DNA of 64,000 nucleotides from the NCBI RefSeq assembly GCF_019008365.1, contig NZ_JAHHUL010000002.1:124001-188000 (forward strand), in the 5' to 3' direction. The notes beneath the pieces are model-generated. The model ran no database searches, had not been told where the DNA came from, and saw only the letters and a program-made list of their open reading frames with translations. Each line of letters begins with the position of its first letter. Positions within the stretch are counted from its first letter, which is position 1. This DNA is from Phosphitispora fastidiosa. Lineage in GTDB: Bacteria; Bacillota; Thermincolia; Thermincolales; UBA2595. The translations under genes and the position numbers were made by a program. Below are positions 17,799 to 28,434 of the stretch, piece by piece.

Positions 17799-18497
17799 CT
17801 ATACTGCAATTCTGCTGCCCGGATGCCTGGATTGATCAAGCACCCCGTCTCTGATAAAGATGGTCCGTTTTACATGGGTCAGAAATTCCTCGTTATGTGT
17901 CACCATTATGATGGTCTGACCTTCCCGGTTCAGGTATTTAAACAGGTTCATAATTTCTTCACTGTTCTTGGAATCAAGAGCGCCTGTCGGCTCATCGGCA
18001 AACAGGATGGGAGGTTCATTGACAATGGCCCTGGCGATGGCCACTCTCTCCTGTTCACCACCGGACATCTGATTGGGCAGCCTGTTTTCCTTGCCCTCAA
18101 GCCCCACCTTCTCCAGGACTTCTTTAGCCATCCTGACCTGTTCCCGGTTGGATTTTCCGGTTATCGCCAGTGGCAGCATTACATTTTCCAATGCTGTAAG
18201 GTATGGGATCAGCTGAAACTGCTGAAACACAAACCCCAGGTACTCACTCCGGAAATCAGCCCGTTTCTCAGCTGTCAGGCTGTAGATATCGATTCCGTCT
18301 ATATCAACAATGCCCGAGGTTGGAGGGTTCATCGCCCCAAGCATGGTCAGGAGAGTACTCTTGCCGGAACCCGAAGGACCCATCAGGGCAACAAAATCCC
18401 CTTCGGGGACTATAAAACTCACTCCTCCGAGTGCAGTCACGTTACCTTCCCCGCCTTTGAAAACCTTTGTTACATTGTCCACTTTAATCAAGTCCAT
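17799..18497 (-). CDS. ABC transporter ATP-binding protein, LolD/MacB type
   Basis: 232 aa. Walker A GPSGSGKST, signature MSGGEQERVAIARA, Walker B PILFADEPTGALDS, and switch His in MVTHNEE. It is 11 bp upstream of one FtsX-type permease and 17 bp downstream of the other. The DUF2318 genes at the head of the operon suggest an iron-related or envelope function. Confidence 0.93.
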   Translation of the reverse strand: MDLIKVDNVTKVFKGGEGNVTALGGVSFIVPEGDFVALMGPSGSGKSTLLTMLGAMNPPTSGIVDIDGIDIYSLTAEKRADFRSEYLGFVFQQFQLIPYLTALENVMLPLAITGKSNREQVRMAKEVLEKVGLEGKENRLPNQMSGGEQERVAIARAIVNEPPILFADEPTGALDSKNSEEIMNLFKYLNREGQTIIMVTHNEEFLTHVKRTIFIRDGVLDQSRHPGSRIAV

Positions 18498-18514
18498 CCC
18501 AAACTCCCCCTTAC

Positions 18515-19672
18515 CTAAATAAAACGCAGGGCCTCAACAGGGTCCTGTCGTGCTGCCCTGAAGGCAGGAAGCAGACCTGCGGCCAGGCCCATAATGACAG
18601 CTACCCCCATAGCCATAAGCCCGATCTGGAGATCCCATGGAACCGCAACCTCCATTTTGGCGATTAGCGGCGCCGCCACTCTTGCCCCTGCCATTCCGGC
18701 CAGGTATCCCAGCAAACCGCCAATAATGCTGATAAAACCTGCTTCCATAAGGATAATCCCAATGACATGGCTCTTTCTGAAGCCTATGGCCCGAAAAATA
18801 CCAATCTCCCTGGTGCGTTCGTTAACCGCCGACATCATGGTAGTCAGTACTACAAGTGAACCTATTACCAGGACAATTACAGATACTGATATGCCAAGCT
18901 GAGAGAAACGGTCCACAAAGTCCTGGCGCGCCTGGACGACTTCCCTGATAGCGCTGACTTTAGTCCCGGGCAGTTTTTCCGAAATCTGTGCGGTTATTTC
19001 CTCAATTGGACAGGTATAGCACAGCGCCGCAACCTCAATGAAACTGACCGCCCCCGTCTTGCCGGAAAGCTGCTGCAGGCTGCGCAGGTCCGCCAGGACA
19101 ATTGAATCCTCCTGACTGCCTGTTTCCCTGATTATCCCGCTGACCTTGTAGTCAGCCCCGTTTATAACAACCGTCTCCCCGGGCCTCTTACCCAACCGTT
19201 CTGCTGCCCGGAAACCCAGCAGGACCTCGTCAGGAGTACCCGGCGCTCTGCCGTCCAACTCCCACCAGCGCTTCATCTTCAGTTCCTCCGCAAACCGCAC
19301 ACCCATTACCGTCATGTTCTTATCATCAACCTGCAGTGTTTCCAGGAGCTTAGGAGATACAACTGCGATATTCTCCTTATTCTTGATAGTGCCTATCCTG
19401 GCCACATCTTCCATGGTCATCTGCCTGACCCCGCCGGCAATATCGGAGGCGCTGATTCCTTCATATGAAGTACTCAGAGCCTCTGTCCGGGGCACAATTG
19501 TCATATTTGACCCAATTTGGTCAAACTTATCCGATATTTCCTTTTCCATAGCCCCGGTCACGGTAAACAGGACCACGATTGTGGCAATACCAATCACCAT
19601 ACCGGCTACCAGGAAGGCCAGCTTGGCCTTCCTGCGCCTGATATTGTTTAATGCGATATTATGCAGCTTCAC
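18515..19672 (-). CDS. FtsX/MacB-type ABC transporter permease (first)
   Basis: 385 aa with the same architecture as the permease at 16627-17787: N-terminal helix, extracytoplasmic domain, three C-terminal helices, motif RTREIGIFRAIGFRKSHV, ending RQDPVEALRFI. Paired permeases of this kind with a DUF2318 protein occur in P19/Ftr1-type iron loci of other bacteria, which is the basis for suspecting iron. Confidence 0.9.
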   Translation of the reverse strand: MKLHNIALNNIRRRKAKLAFLVAGMVIGIATIVVLFTVTGAMEKEISDKFDQIGSNMTIVPRTEALSTSYEGISASDIAGGVRQMTMEDVARIGTIKNKENIAVVSPKLLETLQVDDKNMTVMGVRFAEELKMKRWWELDGRAPGTPDEVLLGFRAAERLGKRPGETVVINGADYKVSGIIRETGSQEDSIVLADLRSLQQLSGKTGAVSFIEVAALCYTCPIEEITAQISEKLPGTKVSAIREVVQARQDFVDRFSQLGISVSVIVLVIGSLVVLTTMMSAVNERTREIGIFRAIGFRKSHVIGIILMEAGFISIIGGLLGYLAGMAGARVAAPLIAKMEVAVPWDLQIGLMAMGVAVIMGLAAGLLPAFRAARQDPVEALRFI

Positions 19673-19688
19673 TACTTGTGCACCGCCT

Positions 19689-20255
19689 TTAACTGATTAC
19701 GTATAAAGGGCCGCCCTGATAACCGTAACTGCGTACCGTGGCCCCGCTTTCGTCAAGAATGTCCACCTGAAGATGGCAGCCGAAGTTGGTCACTTTTGCC
19801 TCAGCGCCGTCTTTACCGGTTTCTTCTTTATATTTATCCATAGCAAGTCCCTTCAGTTCATCATTAAGGGCTTCCCCGCTTCCGCTGGCTGAGGCATCCC
19901 CAACAGCGCCGCCGGCCATCCCGCAGCCACCCCCGCCACTGCCCGGGGTCACACAGCAGCTGCCTCCGGAACCTGCAGCGGCTGCCAGGGATACACCGGA
20001 ATAACTACTGCTGTTGGAACCATCTCCACCGCCCAAAAACGCTGTTTCCGGACCAGGTTCACCATACACATAAGTCACAATTCCAAGTCCCAGCATCAGG
20101 GCCACAAATACTCCGCCAAGGGCCTTAATCAACCAGTCCCGCCGGCGGACTTTTTCCGTCTCCTGCTGAAGCCGGAGTACAGTATCATTTACAGCAGTTT
20201 CATTTTTTGTGCTGTCCACAGTTGTCAGGTTTTCCGTGCCGTCCATTTTTTCCAT
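19689..20255 (-). CDS. Membrane-anchored protein with Gly/Cys-rich segment
   Basis: 188 aa. A polar N-terminus, one helix at about residues 45-65 (LGGVFVALMLGLGIVTYVYG), then a Ser/Gly-rich stretch with clustered cysteines (SGGSCCVTPGSGGGGCG). A C-terminal domain follows with KVTNFGCHLQVDI and ending GYQGGPLYVIS. The cysteines could bind metal outside the membrane. It lies between the DUF2318 gene and the first permease, with GAGGAGG before the ATG. Confidence 0.65.
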   Translation of the reverse strand: MEKMDGTENLTTVDSTKNETAVNDTVLRLQQETEKVRRRDWLIKALGGVFVALMLGLGIVTYVYGEPGPETAFLGGGDGSNSSSYSGVSLAAAAGSGGSCCVTPGSGGGGCGMAGGAVGDASASGSGEALNDELKGLAMDKYKEETGKDGAEAKVTNFGCHLQVDILDESGATVRSYGYQGGPLYVIS

Positions 20256-20408
20256 CCTTATAACCTCCTCACGAACTCCTTTATAGCTCCTAGAGTAGAG
20301 CCTGTATGTTCAGATTTTTGCGCCATTGACTTTTCCTTTTTTCTTTTTTGTTTTTCGAAGTTGGTTGGCTCCGGAAATGACCGCGGAATATCCCAATGAG
20401 CCATCGAG

Positions 20409-20996
20409 TTACACAGCCCTTGGCTGCCAATTTTCCAGTGCCGCCCTGTCAATAATCAGCTTATCCCCTTCAATGTTGTAATCAATCATCTCCGGGGGAT
20501 AAGTGGTACAGCCGCCGGAAATACCCTTTAAACCATCCAGGGACCAGCGTGTCCCACAGGCATTGCAGACCAGTTGGTCACCCTCAATGTGGAAGGCGAC
20601 ACCACTGCAGGGTTCACAAAGACTGGCAGCCACAACGATATTTCCCTTATCGGAAACATATGCCAGCAGAGGCAGATAGTCAAAGGCGGTGCCGTTATTC
20701 AGGGTGAAATCGACTCCCTGGACATCAAATGTCAGGCTCTTCTTATTCTTAATTTCATCTAAGTTCAACACAATCTTATTACCCGAGTCCTCAGCCTCAA
20801 CGGCGCTGAAATCAACGGCAGCGCTGCCATAGTTTACGGCGCCCACATTAGTAAGACCTTCACTTCCTGATTTCCCAAAAAGCATCAGGGCTCCACCTGC
20901 AATAACTGCTGCCGCCGCTAATCCTATCAAAAAATATGTCCCTCTGCGCGGCTTCTTTTGATCTGCAAATTTTTTTTTCTTGGATTCTCTTGACAT
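20409..20996 (-). CDS. DUF2318 domain-containing membrane protein
   Basis: 195 aa. N-terminal anchor (YFLIGLAAAAVIAGGALML) and an extracytoplasmic DUF2318 domain with CEPCSG and CNACGTRW, a CxxC pair expected to bind metal. It is the first gene of the ABC operon. In known loci DUF2318 proteins accompany Fe2+ transporters and paired FtsX-like permeases. A BlaI-type operator lies between a likely promoter (TTGACC, 17 bases, TATTAT on the minus strand) and the gene. Confidence 0.87.
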   Translation of the reverse strand: MSRESKKKKFADQKKPRRGTYFLIGLAAAAVIAGGALMLFGKSGSEGLTNVGAVNYGSAAVDFSAVEAEDSGNKIVLNLDEIKNKKSLTFDVQGVDFTLNNGTAFDYLPLLAYVSDKGNIVVAASLCEPCSGVAFHIEGDQLVCNACGTRWSLDGLKGISGGCTTYPPEMIDYNIEGDKLIIDRAALENWQPRAV

Positions 20997-21051
20997 TTAC
21001 ATCCCCTCCAAAAATAATATTATTCTCGGCAACGATCCCTTGACATTATTC

Positions 21052-21068
21052 TACTATGCCTTGTAGTA
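21052..21068. promoter_or_regulatory. BlaI-type operator upstream of the DUF2318 operon
   Basis: TACTA-N7-TAGTA dyad, extended to CTACTA/TAGTAG, immediately downstream of the -10 of the minus-strand promoter, where bound repressor would block transcription. Confidence 0.7.
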
Positions 21069-21130
21069 GTCTCTATTATAATACCTTCTCCGCTGTGTTT
21101 GGTCAATAGGCTTCGCGAAGAAAATATTTC

Positions 21131-21147
21131 TACTACATATAATAGTA
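21131..21147. promoter_or_regulatory. BlaI-type operator, second site in the gap
   Basis: TACTA-CATATAA-TAGTA, same 17-bp geometry, 79 bp from the other site and upstream of the likely -35. Two sites may allow cooperative binding. Confidence 0.65.
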
Positions 21148-21205
21148 CTTTATTCCAGATTAAACGGTCTCCTGCAATTCATAACACACAGGAGACCGGA
21201 ATGTA

Positions 21206-22180
21206 TCAGCAAACCCACTGAAGGACAAATACTGATAAACCTGTTATAACCATAGCTGCTGCAGCTGTAAACCAAATGCTGCCAATAATTTTGTGTTCTC
21301 CTTCAAGGAGCCTTTCCACCCGTTTTTCCAGGACCCCGCCGTTTCCGGCCAGACTGGGATATGGCAGGAGTTCGTCAACAATACTGTGTCTTGACATTTT
21401 CCATACCTTTATCAGAGCTTGGGCAAATGCCATTGGTTTTCCTGTCAGCCTTACGGCAAAATCATCAGAAGCCTTTTCCTTTTCTGCCGAATAATTGCGG
21501 AAAACCATGTTTGCCAGGGGCACGAAAAACATGATATCTTTCAGGAAAAGGAGTATCCTGTTTAAGAGGGAATCACCCCTCACTATGTGCCCCAATTCGT
21601 GTGCCATGACAGTCTCTAACTCGTCTTCATCCAGACCGCTAAGCAGTCCTTCAGAAAGAACGAGAACCGGGGAACGAAATCCCATGGTAAACGCCCTGGC
21701 AAAAATGTCCCGGGTAACAATGACCCTGGGAACTTTCATTTCTGCTTTAAGACAGAGTATTTTCAGTGCCGCAAACAGTTGGGGCCGGTCTGCATCTGAT
21801 GCATACCCATATTTCTTTACATAACTGCGTGACGCATAAATACTGAGAATAATTCTGGCAGCAGCAAAAATCACCGACGCGAAAAATAACGGGGTTAGGA
21901 TAACAGCCAGGATATTCCCTGCAAAACAGAGCCAGCTATCGATCTGCCCGATGCTGTGGCCGTATACGGCACACCTGTCAAGCCGGAGCGGTCCCCTGAA
22001 TACATAGGCAGCAACCGGAACAACCAGGGGGATACCGAAGAGTACCGCCCTCGACCGGGTGTCCTTAAACAGCGGCAGCCGCAGCAAAAGCAGTACTGCC
22101 AAATAACCTGCCAGGGTCCCAAACAATACATAAAGGATAAAGGGGTGTACATAGCTCTTAACCAGCATAGTGTAAAACAT
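21206..22180 (-). CDS. M56-family (BlaR1/MecR1-like) membrane metallopeptidase
   Basis: About 324 aa. Several membrane helices at the N-terminus, zinc motif HELGH in VMAHELGHIVRGD, further helices and a short C-terminal helix. It lacks the extracellular penicillin-binding sensor of BlaR1, so it likely senses another signal and inactivates the BlaI-type repressor encoded just upstream. I use the ATG at 22180 because AAGGGGG is properly spaced there. The stop of the regulator is 1 bp before it. Confidence 0.85.
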   Translation of the reverse strand: MFYTMLVKSYVHPFILYVLFGTLAGYLAVLLLLRLPLFKDTRSRAVLFGIPLVVPVAAYVFRGPLRLDRCAVYGHSIGQIDSWLCFAGNILAVILTPLFFASVIFAAARIILSIYASRSYVKKYGYASDADRPQLFAALKILCLKAEMKVPRVIVTRDIFARAFTMGFRSPVLVLSEGLLSGLDEDELETVMAHELGHIVRGDSLLNRILLFLKDIMFFVPLANMVFRNYSAEKEKASDDFAVRLTGKPMAFAQALIKVWKMSRHSIVDELLPYPSLAGNGGVLEKRVERLLEGEHKIIGSIWFTAAAAMVITGLSVFVLQWVC

Positions 22181-22181
22181 A

Positions 22182-22613
22182 CTAACCATCCCCCTTTGTC
22201 CTAAGCTCCTTTATACGTTTCTCTAATTCGTCTAATCTGCCAGGGTTCCCTTCAGTCAACCTGTCTACCATGTGGGAAAGAGCCGGCTCAGCAAAATCCT
22301 CCATCAGCCCGTCAAGGACTTCACCGGCAACCATGCTGGCAAACTGCGCCTCTGACACAGCAGGGCTGTAAACAAAGGCATTGCCTTTTGGTTCTTTGTT
22401 CAAGAGCTTCTTGTCGGCAAGGCGGCTCATAATGGTCATTACCGTAGTATAAGCAAGTTCCCTGGTTAAAAACAAATGTTCATGAACCTCCCTGACCGTA
22501 GCCTTTTCCTTTTGCCACATAATCTTCATAACTTCAGCCTCCAGGTCGCCAAGCACCTTTTTCAGCCCCAGCTTATGCGGCTTGAAGTCAGAAATAAACT
22601 TTGACAGAAACAT
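22182..22613 (-). CDS. BlaI/MecI/CopY-family transcriptional repressor
   Basis: About 143 aa winged-helix repressor with the family pattern LGDLEAEVMKIMWQ, YTTVMTIMSRLADKKLL and a dimerising C-terminus. I place the start at ATG 22613 (MFLSKFISD) with AAGGGAG upstream. It is co-transcribed with the M56 peptidase, the standard sensor-repressor pair. Its promoter region carries two copies of the dyad found at seven other places in 21-30 kb, so it is the best candidate for the protein that binds them. Confidence 0.9.
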   Translation of the reverse strand: MFLSKFISDFKPHKLGLKKVLGDLEAEVMKIMWQKEKATVREVHEHLFLTRELAYTTVMTIMSRLADKKLLNKEPKGNAFVYSPAVSEAQFASMVAGEVLDGLMEDFAEPALSHMVDRLTEGNPGRLDELEKRIKELRTKGDG

Positions 22614-22697
22614 CCTGCACTCGCTCCCTTCGCAAAACACGTTATACGCGTGTTTTATCCTTCTATGAACAATATAATTATTGCTGGGAATTACTAC

Positions 22698-22714
22698 TAC
22701 TACTACTATTAGTA
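22698..22714. promoter_or_regulatory. BlaI-type operator, autoregulatory site 1
   Basis: TACTA-CTACTAT-TAGTA inside a run of TAC triplets upstream of the repressor gene. Suggests autoregulation. Confidence 0.7.
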
Positions 22715-22739
22715 CTTAATTAATTCTACTATCTCCCGC

Positions 22740-22756
22740 TACTATGGTCAATAGTA
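22740..22756. promoter_or_regulatory. BlaI-type operator, autoregulatory site 2
   Basis: TACTA-TGGTCAA-TAGTA, 42 bp (about four helical turns) from site 1, between the repressor promoter and the 3' end of metA. Confidence 0.7.
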
Positions 22757-22789
22757 TTATTCTGGTTTCTAAGTCGGTATATGGCCTTT

Positions 22790-23707
22790 TCAGACGATTT
22801 CATTAAGATTAAAGGGAGTTTCCTGATAGACGAAATAATTTATCCAGTTGGCAAACAAAAGATTGGCATGCCCCCTCCAGTTTACCACGGGCGCTTTTGC
22901 CGGATCATTCCCGGGAAAATAATTGTTCGGCAGGCCAATCTCCAGTCCCTTACCGATATCCCGTTCATACTCTGCCTTAAGGGTCAGTGGTTCATACTCA
23001 GAGTGTCCGGTAACAAATACGTGCCTGCCGTCCTCTGAGGCTGCCAGGTAGACCCCCGCCTCGTCAGACTCGGCAAGGATTTCCAGGCCGGAAACTTTTG
23101 CAATGTCTTCACGGCGATTTTCCGTATGCCTTGAATGAGGAGCATAAAAGATATCATCAAAGCCCTTCAGAAGCTTATGATTTTTCTGGTTCACCGTATG
23201 GGGGAAAACGCCAAAAATCTTTTCCTGCAGTCTGTGCTTGGATACCCTGAAATGGTGATAAAGTCCGGCCTGAGCGCCCCAGCACAGGTAAAGCACCGCG
23301 TAAACATTCCTGAGTGACCAATCCATGATTTTCTTCAGTTCCTCCCAATAGGCTACCTCAGAGAATTCGAGCTGCTCAACAGGAGCCCCGGTAATAATCA
23401 TCCCGTCAAATTTGGCATACCTTATTTCATCAAACGTCTTATAAAATGCAACCAGGTGGTCTCTCGGGGTGTTTCGGGACATATAGGTGCCGGGGTGCAG
23501 GAATACCACCTCCAGCTGCAGCGGGGTATTCCCCAGCAGCCTAAGGATTTGTGTTTCTGTGACAATCTTGGCAGGCATCAGGTTCAGGAGCAGGATTCTT
23601 AAAGGCCGGATGTCCTGATGAAAAGCCCTGGTCTCATCCATGACAAAAATATTTTCCCCGGCCAGTATTTTGGCCGCCGGAAGGTTATCCGGGATTTTTA
23701 TCGGCAT
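22790..23707 (-). CDS. metA: Homoserine O-acyltransferase (probably acetyl-CoA type)
   Basis: About 305 aa. MetA fold with catalytic Cys in [11 protein letters not shown] and His in APHSRHTE. Acylates homoserine for methionine synthesis. The segment [12 protein letters not shown] has Glu at the position reported to select acetyl-CoA over succinyl-CoA, which fits the O-acetylhomoserine-using MetY next door. Start at ATG 23707, 1 bp after the metY stop, with GGAGG in the metY end. Last gene of cysK-metY-metA. Confidence 0.92.
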   Translation of the reverse strand: MPIKIPDNLPAAKILAGENIFVMDETRAFHQDIRPLRILLLNLMPAKIVTETQILRLLGNTPLQLEVVFLHPGTYMSRNTPRDHLVAFYKTFDEIRYAKFDGMIITGAPVEQLEFSEVAYWEELKKIMDWSLRNVYAVLYLCWGAQAGLYHHFRVSKHRLQEKIFGVFPHTVNQKNHKLLKGFDDIFYAPHSRHTENRREDIAKVSGLEILAESDEAGVYLAASEDGRHVFVTGHSEYEPLTLKAEYERDIGKGLEIGLPNNYFPGNDPAKAPVVNWRGHANLLFANWINYFVYQETPFNLNEIV

Positions 23708-23708
23708 T

Positions 23709-25978
<2,270 letters not shown>

Positions 25979-26059
25979 TTACATTGCCTCCGTTCTTTTC
26001 CGTATACTGTACTAGTTTGACTCCATCATCAATGTTAAATTCCCTCAGGCCGTTTTTTA

Positions 26060-26234
26060 AATAAAATTGGGACCGTCCCAAGGCAGAGAGGAGGCAGCCT
26101 TTGGGACAATCCCATAATCCTCTCTTATCTTTCAGAAAACTCCTGCAGGAATTGGCACATTTCCAAAAATCCCTCCCAGGGATTCGGCTGTTGCCGGGCA
26201 TCATTGGGCCTGTCCCTCCGCCGCTCTTGATAAG
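26060..26234 (-). promoter_or_regulatory. SAM-I (S-box) riboswitch with terminator, upstream of cysK-metY-metA
   Basis: Minus strand from 26234. The conserved core is readable: CTTATCAAGAG at the 5' end, GGAGGGACAGGCCC, then CCCGGCAAC, a later variable stem, and a closing GAAAGATAAGAG near 26121. The expression platform is a long stem (26068-26084 with 26097-26114) followed by ATTTTATTT, so SAM binding should terminate transcription. Fills the gap between the two cysK genes together with the operator. Confidence 0.93.
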
Positions 26235-26259
26235 ATTTCTATTATTATATTTTTATACA

Positions 26260-26276
26260 TACTATCATGCGTAGTA
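26260..26276. promoter_or_regulatory. BlaI-type operator upstream of the SAM riboswitch
   Basis: TACTA-TCATGCG-TAGTA. Lies just upstream of the riboswitch start, where the promoter of cysK-metY-metA must be. Confidence 0.7.
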
Positions 26277-26311
26277 GATTTTGTCAACCAAAAACAGTCA
26301 TTTTTATAAGG

Positions 26312-27238
26312 TTAAACGTTTGCAAACAGCGCTGTGGAAAGGTATCGTTCGCCGGTATCGGGAAAAACTATGACGACTCTTTTACCCTTGTTTTCCGGGC
26401 GACTGCCAACTTTAAGCCCAGCGTAAAGGGCCGCACCGCTTGATATCCCCACCAGCATTCCTTCGCCGGAGGCTGCTTTTCTGGCTAAATCCATGGCATC
26501 GTCATCTGTAACAGTGATGATTTCATCAATAACCTCCCTGTTTAACACTCCTGGCACAAAACCGGCCCCGATACCCTGAATTTTATGGGGTCCTGGAGCG
26601 CCGCCGGACAGCACGGGAGAATTTGCAGGTTCAACTGCAATTATCTGTACCTCGGGATTCAGTTCCTTAAGTTTTTGACCAACTCCGGTAACTGTCCCCC
26701 CTGTACCAACCCCAGCGACAAGTATATCAATATTTCCATCAGTGTCTTCCCAGATTTCCCTGGCAGTTGTACTGCTGTGGATTTCAGGATTGGCCGGGTT
26801 CTCAAATTGCTGTGGCACAAAGGAATCCGGGTATTCTCCTGATAATTCGAGGGCTTTGCTGACGGCACCCTTCATACCCTCCGCCCCCGGAGTTAACACA
26901 AGCTCTGCGCCATATGCCTTGAGCAGGCTCCTTCTTTCCACACTCATGGTATCCGGCATGGTCAATATCAGTTTGTACCCTCTGGCAGCAGCAATGATTG
27001 CCAGCCCAATTCCGGTGTTCCCGCTGGTTGGTTCGATAATTACGGTATTACTGCCAATTCTGCCTTCCCGTTCCGCCTGGACGACCATATTAAGACTGAT
27101 ACGATCCTTGACACTTCCACCCGGATTGAAGGATTCCAGCTTAACCAGAATATCGGCCCCGGTGTCATTCAGTTTTTGCAGCCTCACCAATGGTGTGCTC
27201 CCAACCAGTTCGGTGATGCTTTCATGAATCTTACCCAT
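26312..27238 (-). CDS. cysK: Cysteine synthase A, second copy
   Basis: 308 aa O-acetylserine sulfhydrylase. PLP lysine in [36 protein letters not shown], and the C-terminal [15 protein letters not shown] segment typical of CysK. Related to but clearly diverged from the copy at 25013-25978. No SAM riboswitch is visible; a BlaI-type operator lies about 165 bp upstream. Confidence 0.93.
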   Translation of the reverse strand: MGKIHESITELVGSTPLVRLQKLNDTGADILVKLESFNPGGSVKDRISLNMVVQAEREGRIGSNTVIIEPTSGNTGIGLAIIAAARGYKLILTMPDTMSVERRSLLKAYGAELVLTPGAEGMKGAVSKALELSGEYPDSFVPQQFENPANPEIHSSTTAREIWEDTDGNIDILVAGVGTGGTVTGVGQKLKELNPEVQIIAVEPANSPVLSGGAPGPHKIQGIGAGFVPGVLNREVIDEIITVTDDDAMDLARKAASGEGMLVGISSGAALYAGLKVGSRPENKGKRVVIVFPDTGERYLSTALFANV

Positions 27239-27401
27239 TTTTTAACCCCCCGTTTTTTTATACAGAGCCCTTATTTCAGGGCTTGTTTTATTTAGCTTGC
27301 AACATTAGCAAATAGCAGATTTCACGTGAAAGACAGCGTAATAAGCGTACCACCCCCTAATCTTAACCCTCATTACAGGCTCAGTTTTTTTTGCCATCTG
27401 C

Positions 27402-27418
27402 TACTATACTTCGTAGTA
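27402..27418. promoter_or_regulatory. BlaI-type operator between cysK2 and the cupredoxin gene
   Basis: TACTA-TACTTCG-TAGTA in a divergent intergenic region, so it could serve the minus-strand cysK and the plus-strand cupredoxin gene. A further half-site TACTA lies at 27435 and a TAGTA at 27481. Confidence 0.7.
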
Positions 27419-27528
27419 GAACTTTGTTTACAACTACTATACTGCATCGCATTTAGTTTGTCTACCTTTATTGTGCGGCATAGTAGGGCTTCACATACAC
27501 ATATCACTAGAAAAATGGAGGTATAACA

Positions 27529-27875
27529 CTGTCTGTCCTGGCGGTCTGGATTGCTTCTGCAGTGGTTGGCTCTGCCCCACCGGAGCCCGCTCCTCTTGCA
27601 GAACAGCGCGGCGGCCCCAGATTGTCTCTCTGGACCTGACTACGAGCAGCTACAGCCCGAATAATATCACCATGAAAAAGGGTATTCCGGTAGAGGTGAG
27701 AACAAATTCCTCAGCAGATGCCGGCTGTGTCAGCGGACTTATGATACCTGACTTTGACATTAACAAGGCTTTGGATGTGGGGCAGGATTCCTTTACTTTT
27801 GTTCCTGATAAGGCAGGCACCTTTGAATTTACCTGCGAGATGAGAATGTCATCCAGCACACTGACCGTCATCTAG
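27529..27875 (+). pseudogene. Secreted cupredoxin-domain protein, start lost and frameshifted
   Basis: The C-terminal 85 or so codons read as a cupredoxin fold (SYSPNNITMKKGIPVEV, then FTFVPDKAGTFEFTC and EMRMSSSTLTVI) with Cys/Met copper ligands near the end. A hydrophobic signal-peptide-like stretch (LSVLAVWIASAVVG) lies upstream in a different frame. One missing C in the CCCC run at 27615-27618 would join them. GGAGG is spaced 7 bases from a CTG at 27529 where an ATG is expected. Either a recently decaying gene or sequence errors. It was probably a small exported copper protein. Confidence 0.6.
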
Positions 27876-27915
27876 TGAGGAGAAATCCAATTGAAAACCC
27901 GATAAGAACATAAGT

Positions 27916-27948
27916 GAAAACCTCCCAGTTTTAAAATGGGAGGTTTTC
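27916..27948. terminator. Bidirectional terminator between cupredoxin and DUF1540 genes
   Basis: GAAAACCTCCCA (27916-27927) pairs with 27937-27948. TTTTC occurs at the 3' side in both directions. It lies between two convergent genes. Confidence 0.7.
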
Positions 27949-27951
27949 TGG

Positions 27952-28101
27952 TTAGCCTTTGGTCCTGAAGGTATCACACTTGGTTTCATCTGAATTGTTT
28001 GACTGGGGAACCTTGTTGTGGTCCACCTGGATCATCGGAGCACCACACTTGATATTGCTGTTATACTCACACTCGGTAACTGAGCACTTGATATCAGGCA
28101 A
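27952..28101 (-). CDS. DUF1540 domain-containing small protein
   Basis: 49 aa. The DUF1540 pattern is plain: IKCSVTECEYN, then IKCGAPMIQVD, then TKCDTFRTKG, with four spaced cysteines likely binding metal. TTG start at 28101 with GGAGG spaced 7 bases. A plus-strand frame overlapping this stretch is a shadow. Proteins of this family are common in spore-forming clostridia; function unknown. Confidence 0.85.
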   Translation of the reverse strand: MPDIKCSVTECEYNSNIKCGAPMIQVDHNKVPQSNNSDETKCDTFRTKG

Positions 28102-28205
28102 ATTTTTCACCTCCTTCAACCAAAGTGAAAATTATAGGTTATGCAAAATTATTATTTCCCCGGATTATAGAAGATAATTCATTAAAATTACAAACAAAAG
28201 CTTTC

Positions 28206-28244
28206 TTGACAATGTTCTTTTAATATTTACTATGCATCGTAGTA
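28206..28244 (+). promoter_or_regulatory. Sigma-A promoter overlapped by a BlaI-type operator
   Basis: TTGACA (28206-28211), 16-base spacer, TACTAT (28228-28233). The -10 is part of TACTA-TGCATCG-TAGTA (28228-28244). The repressor would directly cover the -10. It points on the plus strand into a short region ending in a strong terminator. Confidence 0.7.
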
Positions 28245-28398
28245 AGGTTTCACACCTTCTTCACATTCTTATCACTGTCCGGTCAAAATTACTTTATATA
28301 ATATGGGCGGTTATGGGGGCAGCAGCCCTGCTTATGCTATATAGAAAAAAATCCGGTACGGTTACCAGGCAATAAGCCCGATAACCGTACCGGCTTTT
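28245..28398 (+). ncRNA. Candidate short transcript under BlaI-type control
   Basis: About 150 bases between a clear promoter/operator and a terminator (CCGGTACGGTTA 28353-28364 with 28382-28393, then CTTTT). No convincing protein: one frame encodes a hydrophobic stretch ending LLMLYRKKSG without a proper start, another a 13-residue Gly-rich peptide beginning MGGYGG without a ribosome site. It may be a small regulatory RNA or a membrane peptide with an unusual start. Confidence 0.4.
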
Positions 28399-28434
28399 AC
28401 ATATGAAACGCAGACATGCAGGGGAAGCTAAATA

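Noticed and set aside
20258..20326. 22-codon frame between the DUF2318 gene and the Gly/Cys-rich protein gene
   Set aside because: It has a modest ribosome site (AAAAAGGAAAAG) but no hydrophobic or conserved pattern, and it covers the ribosome site of the next gene; I could not support it as a gene.
27330..27360. GGGTGGTACGC on the minus strand ahead of cysK2 as a possible T-box
   Set aside because: The motif lacks a base of the T-box consensus and there is no room for Stem I between it and the operator at 27402.
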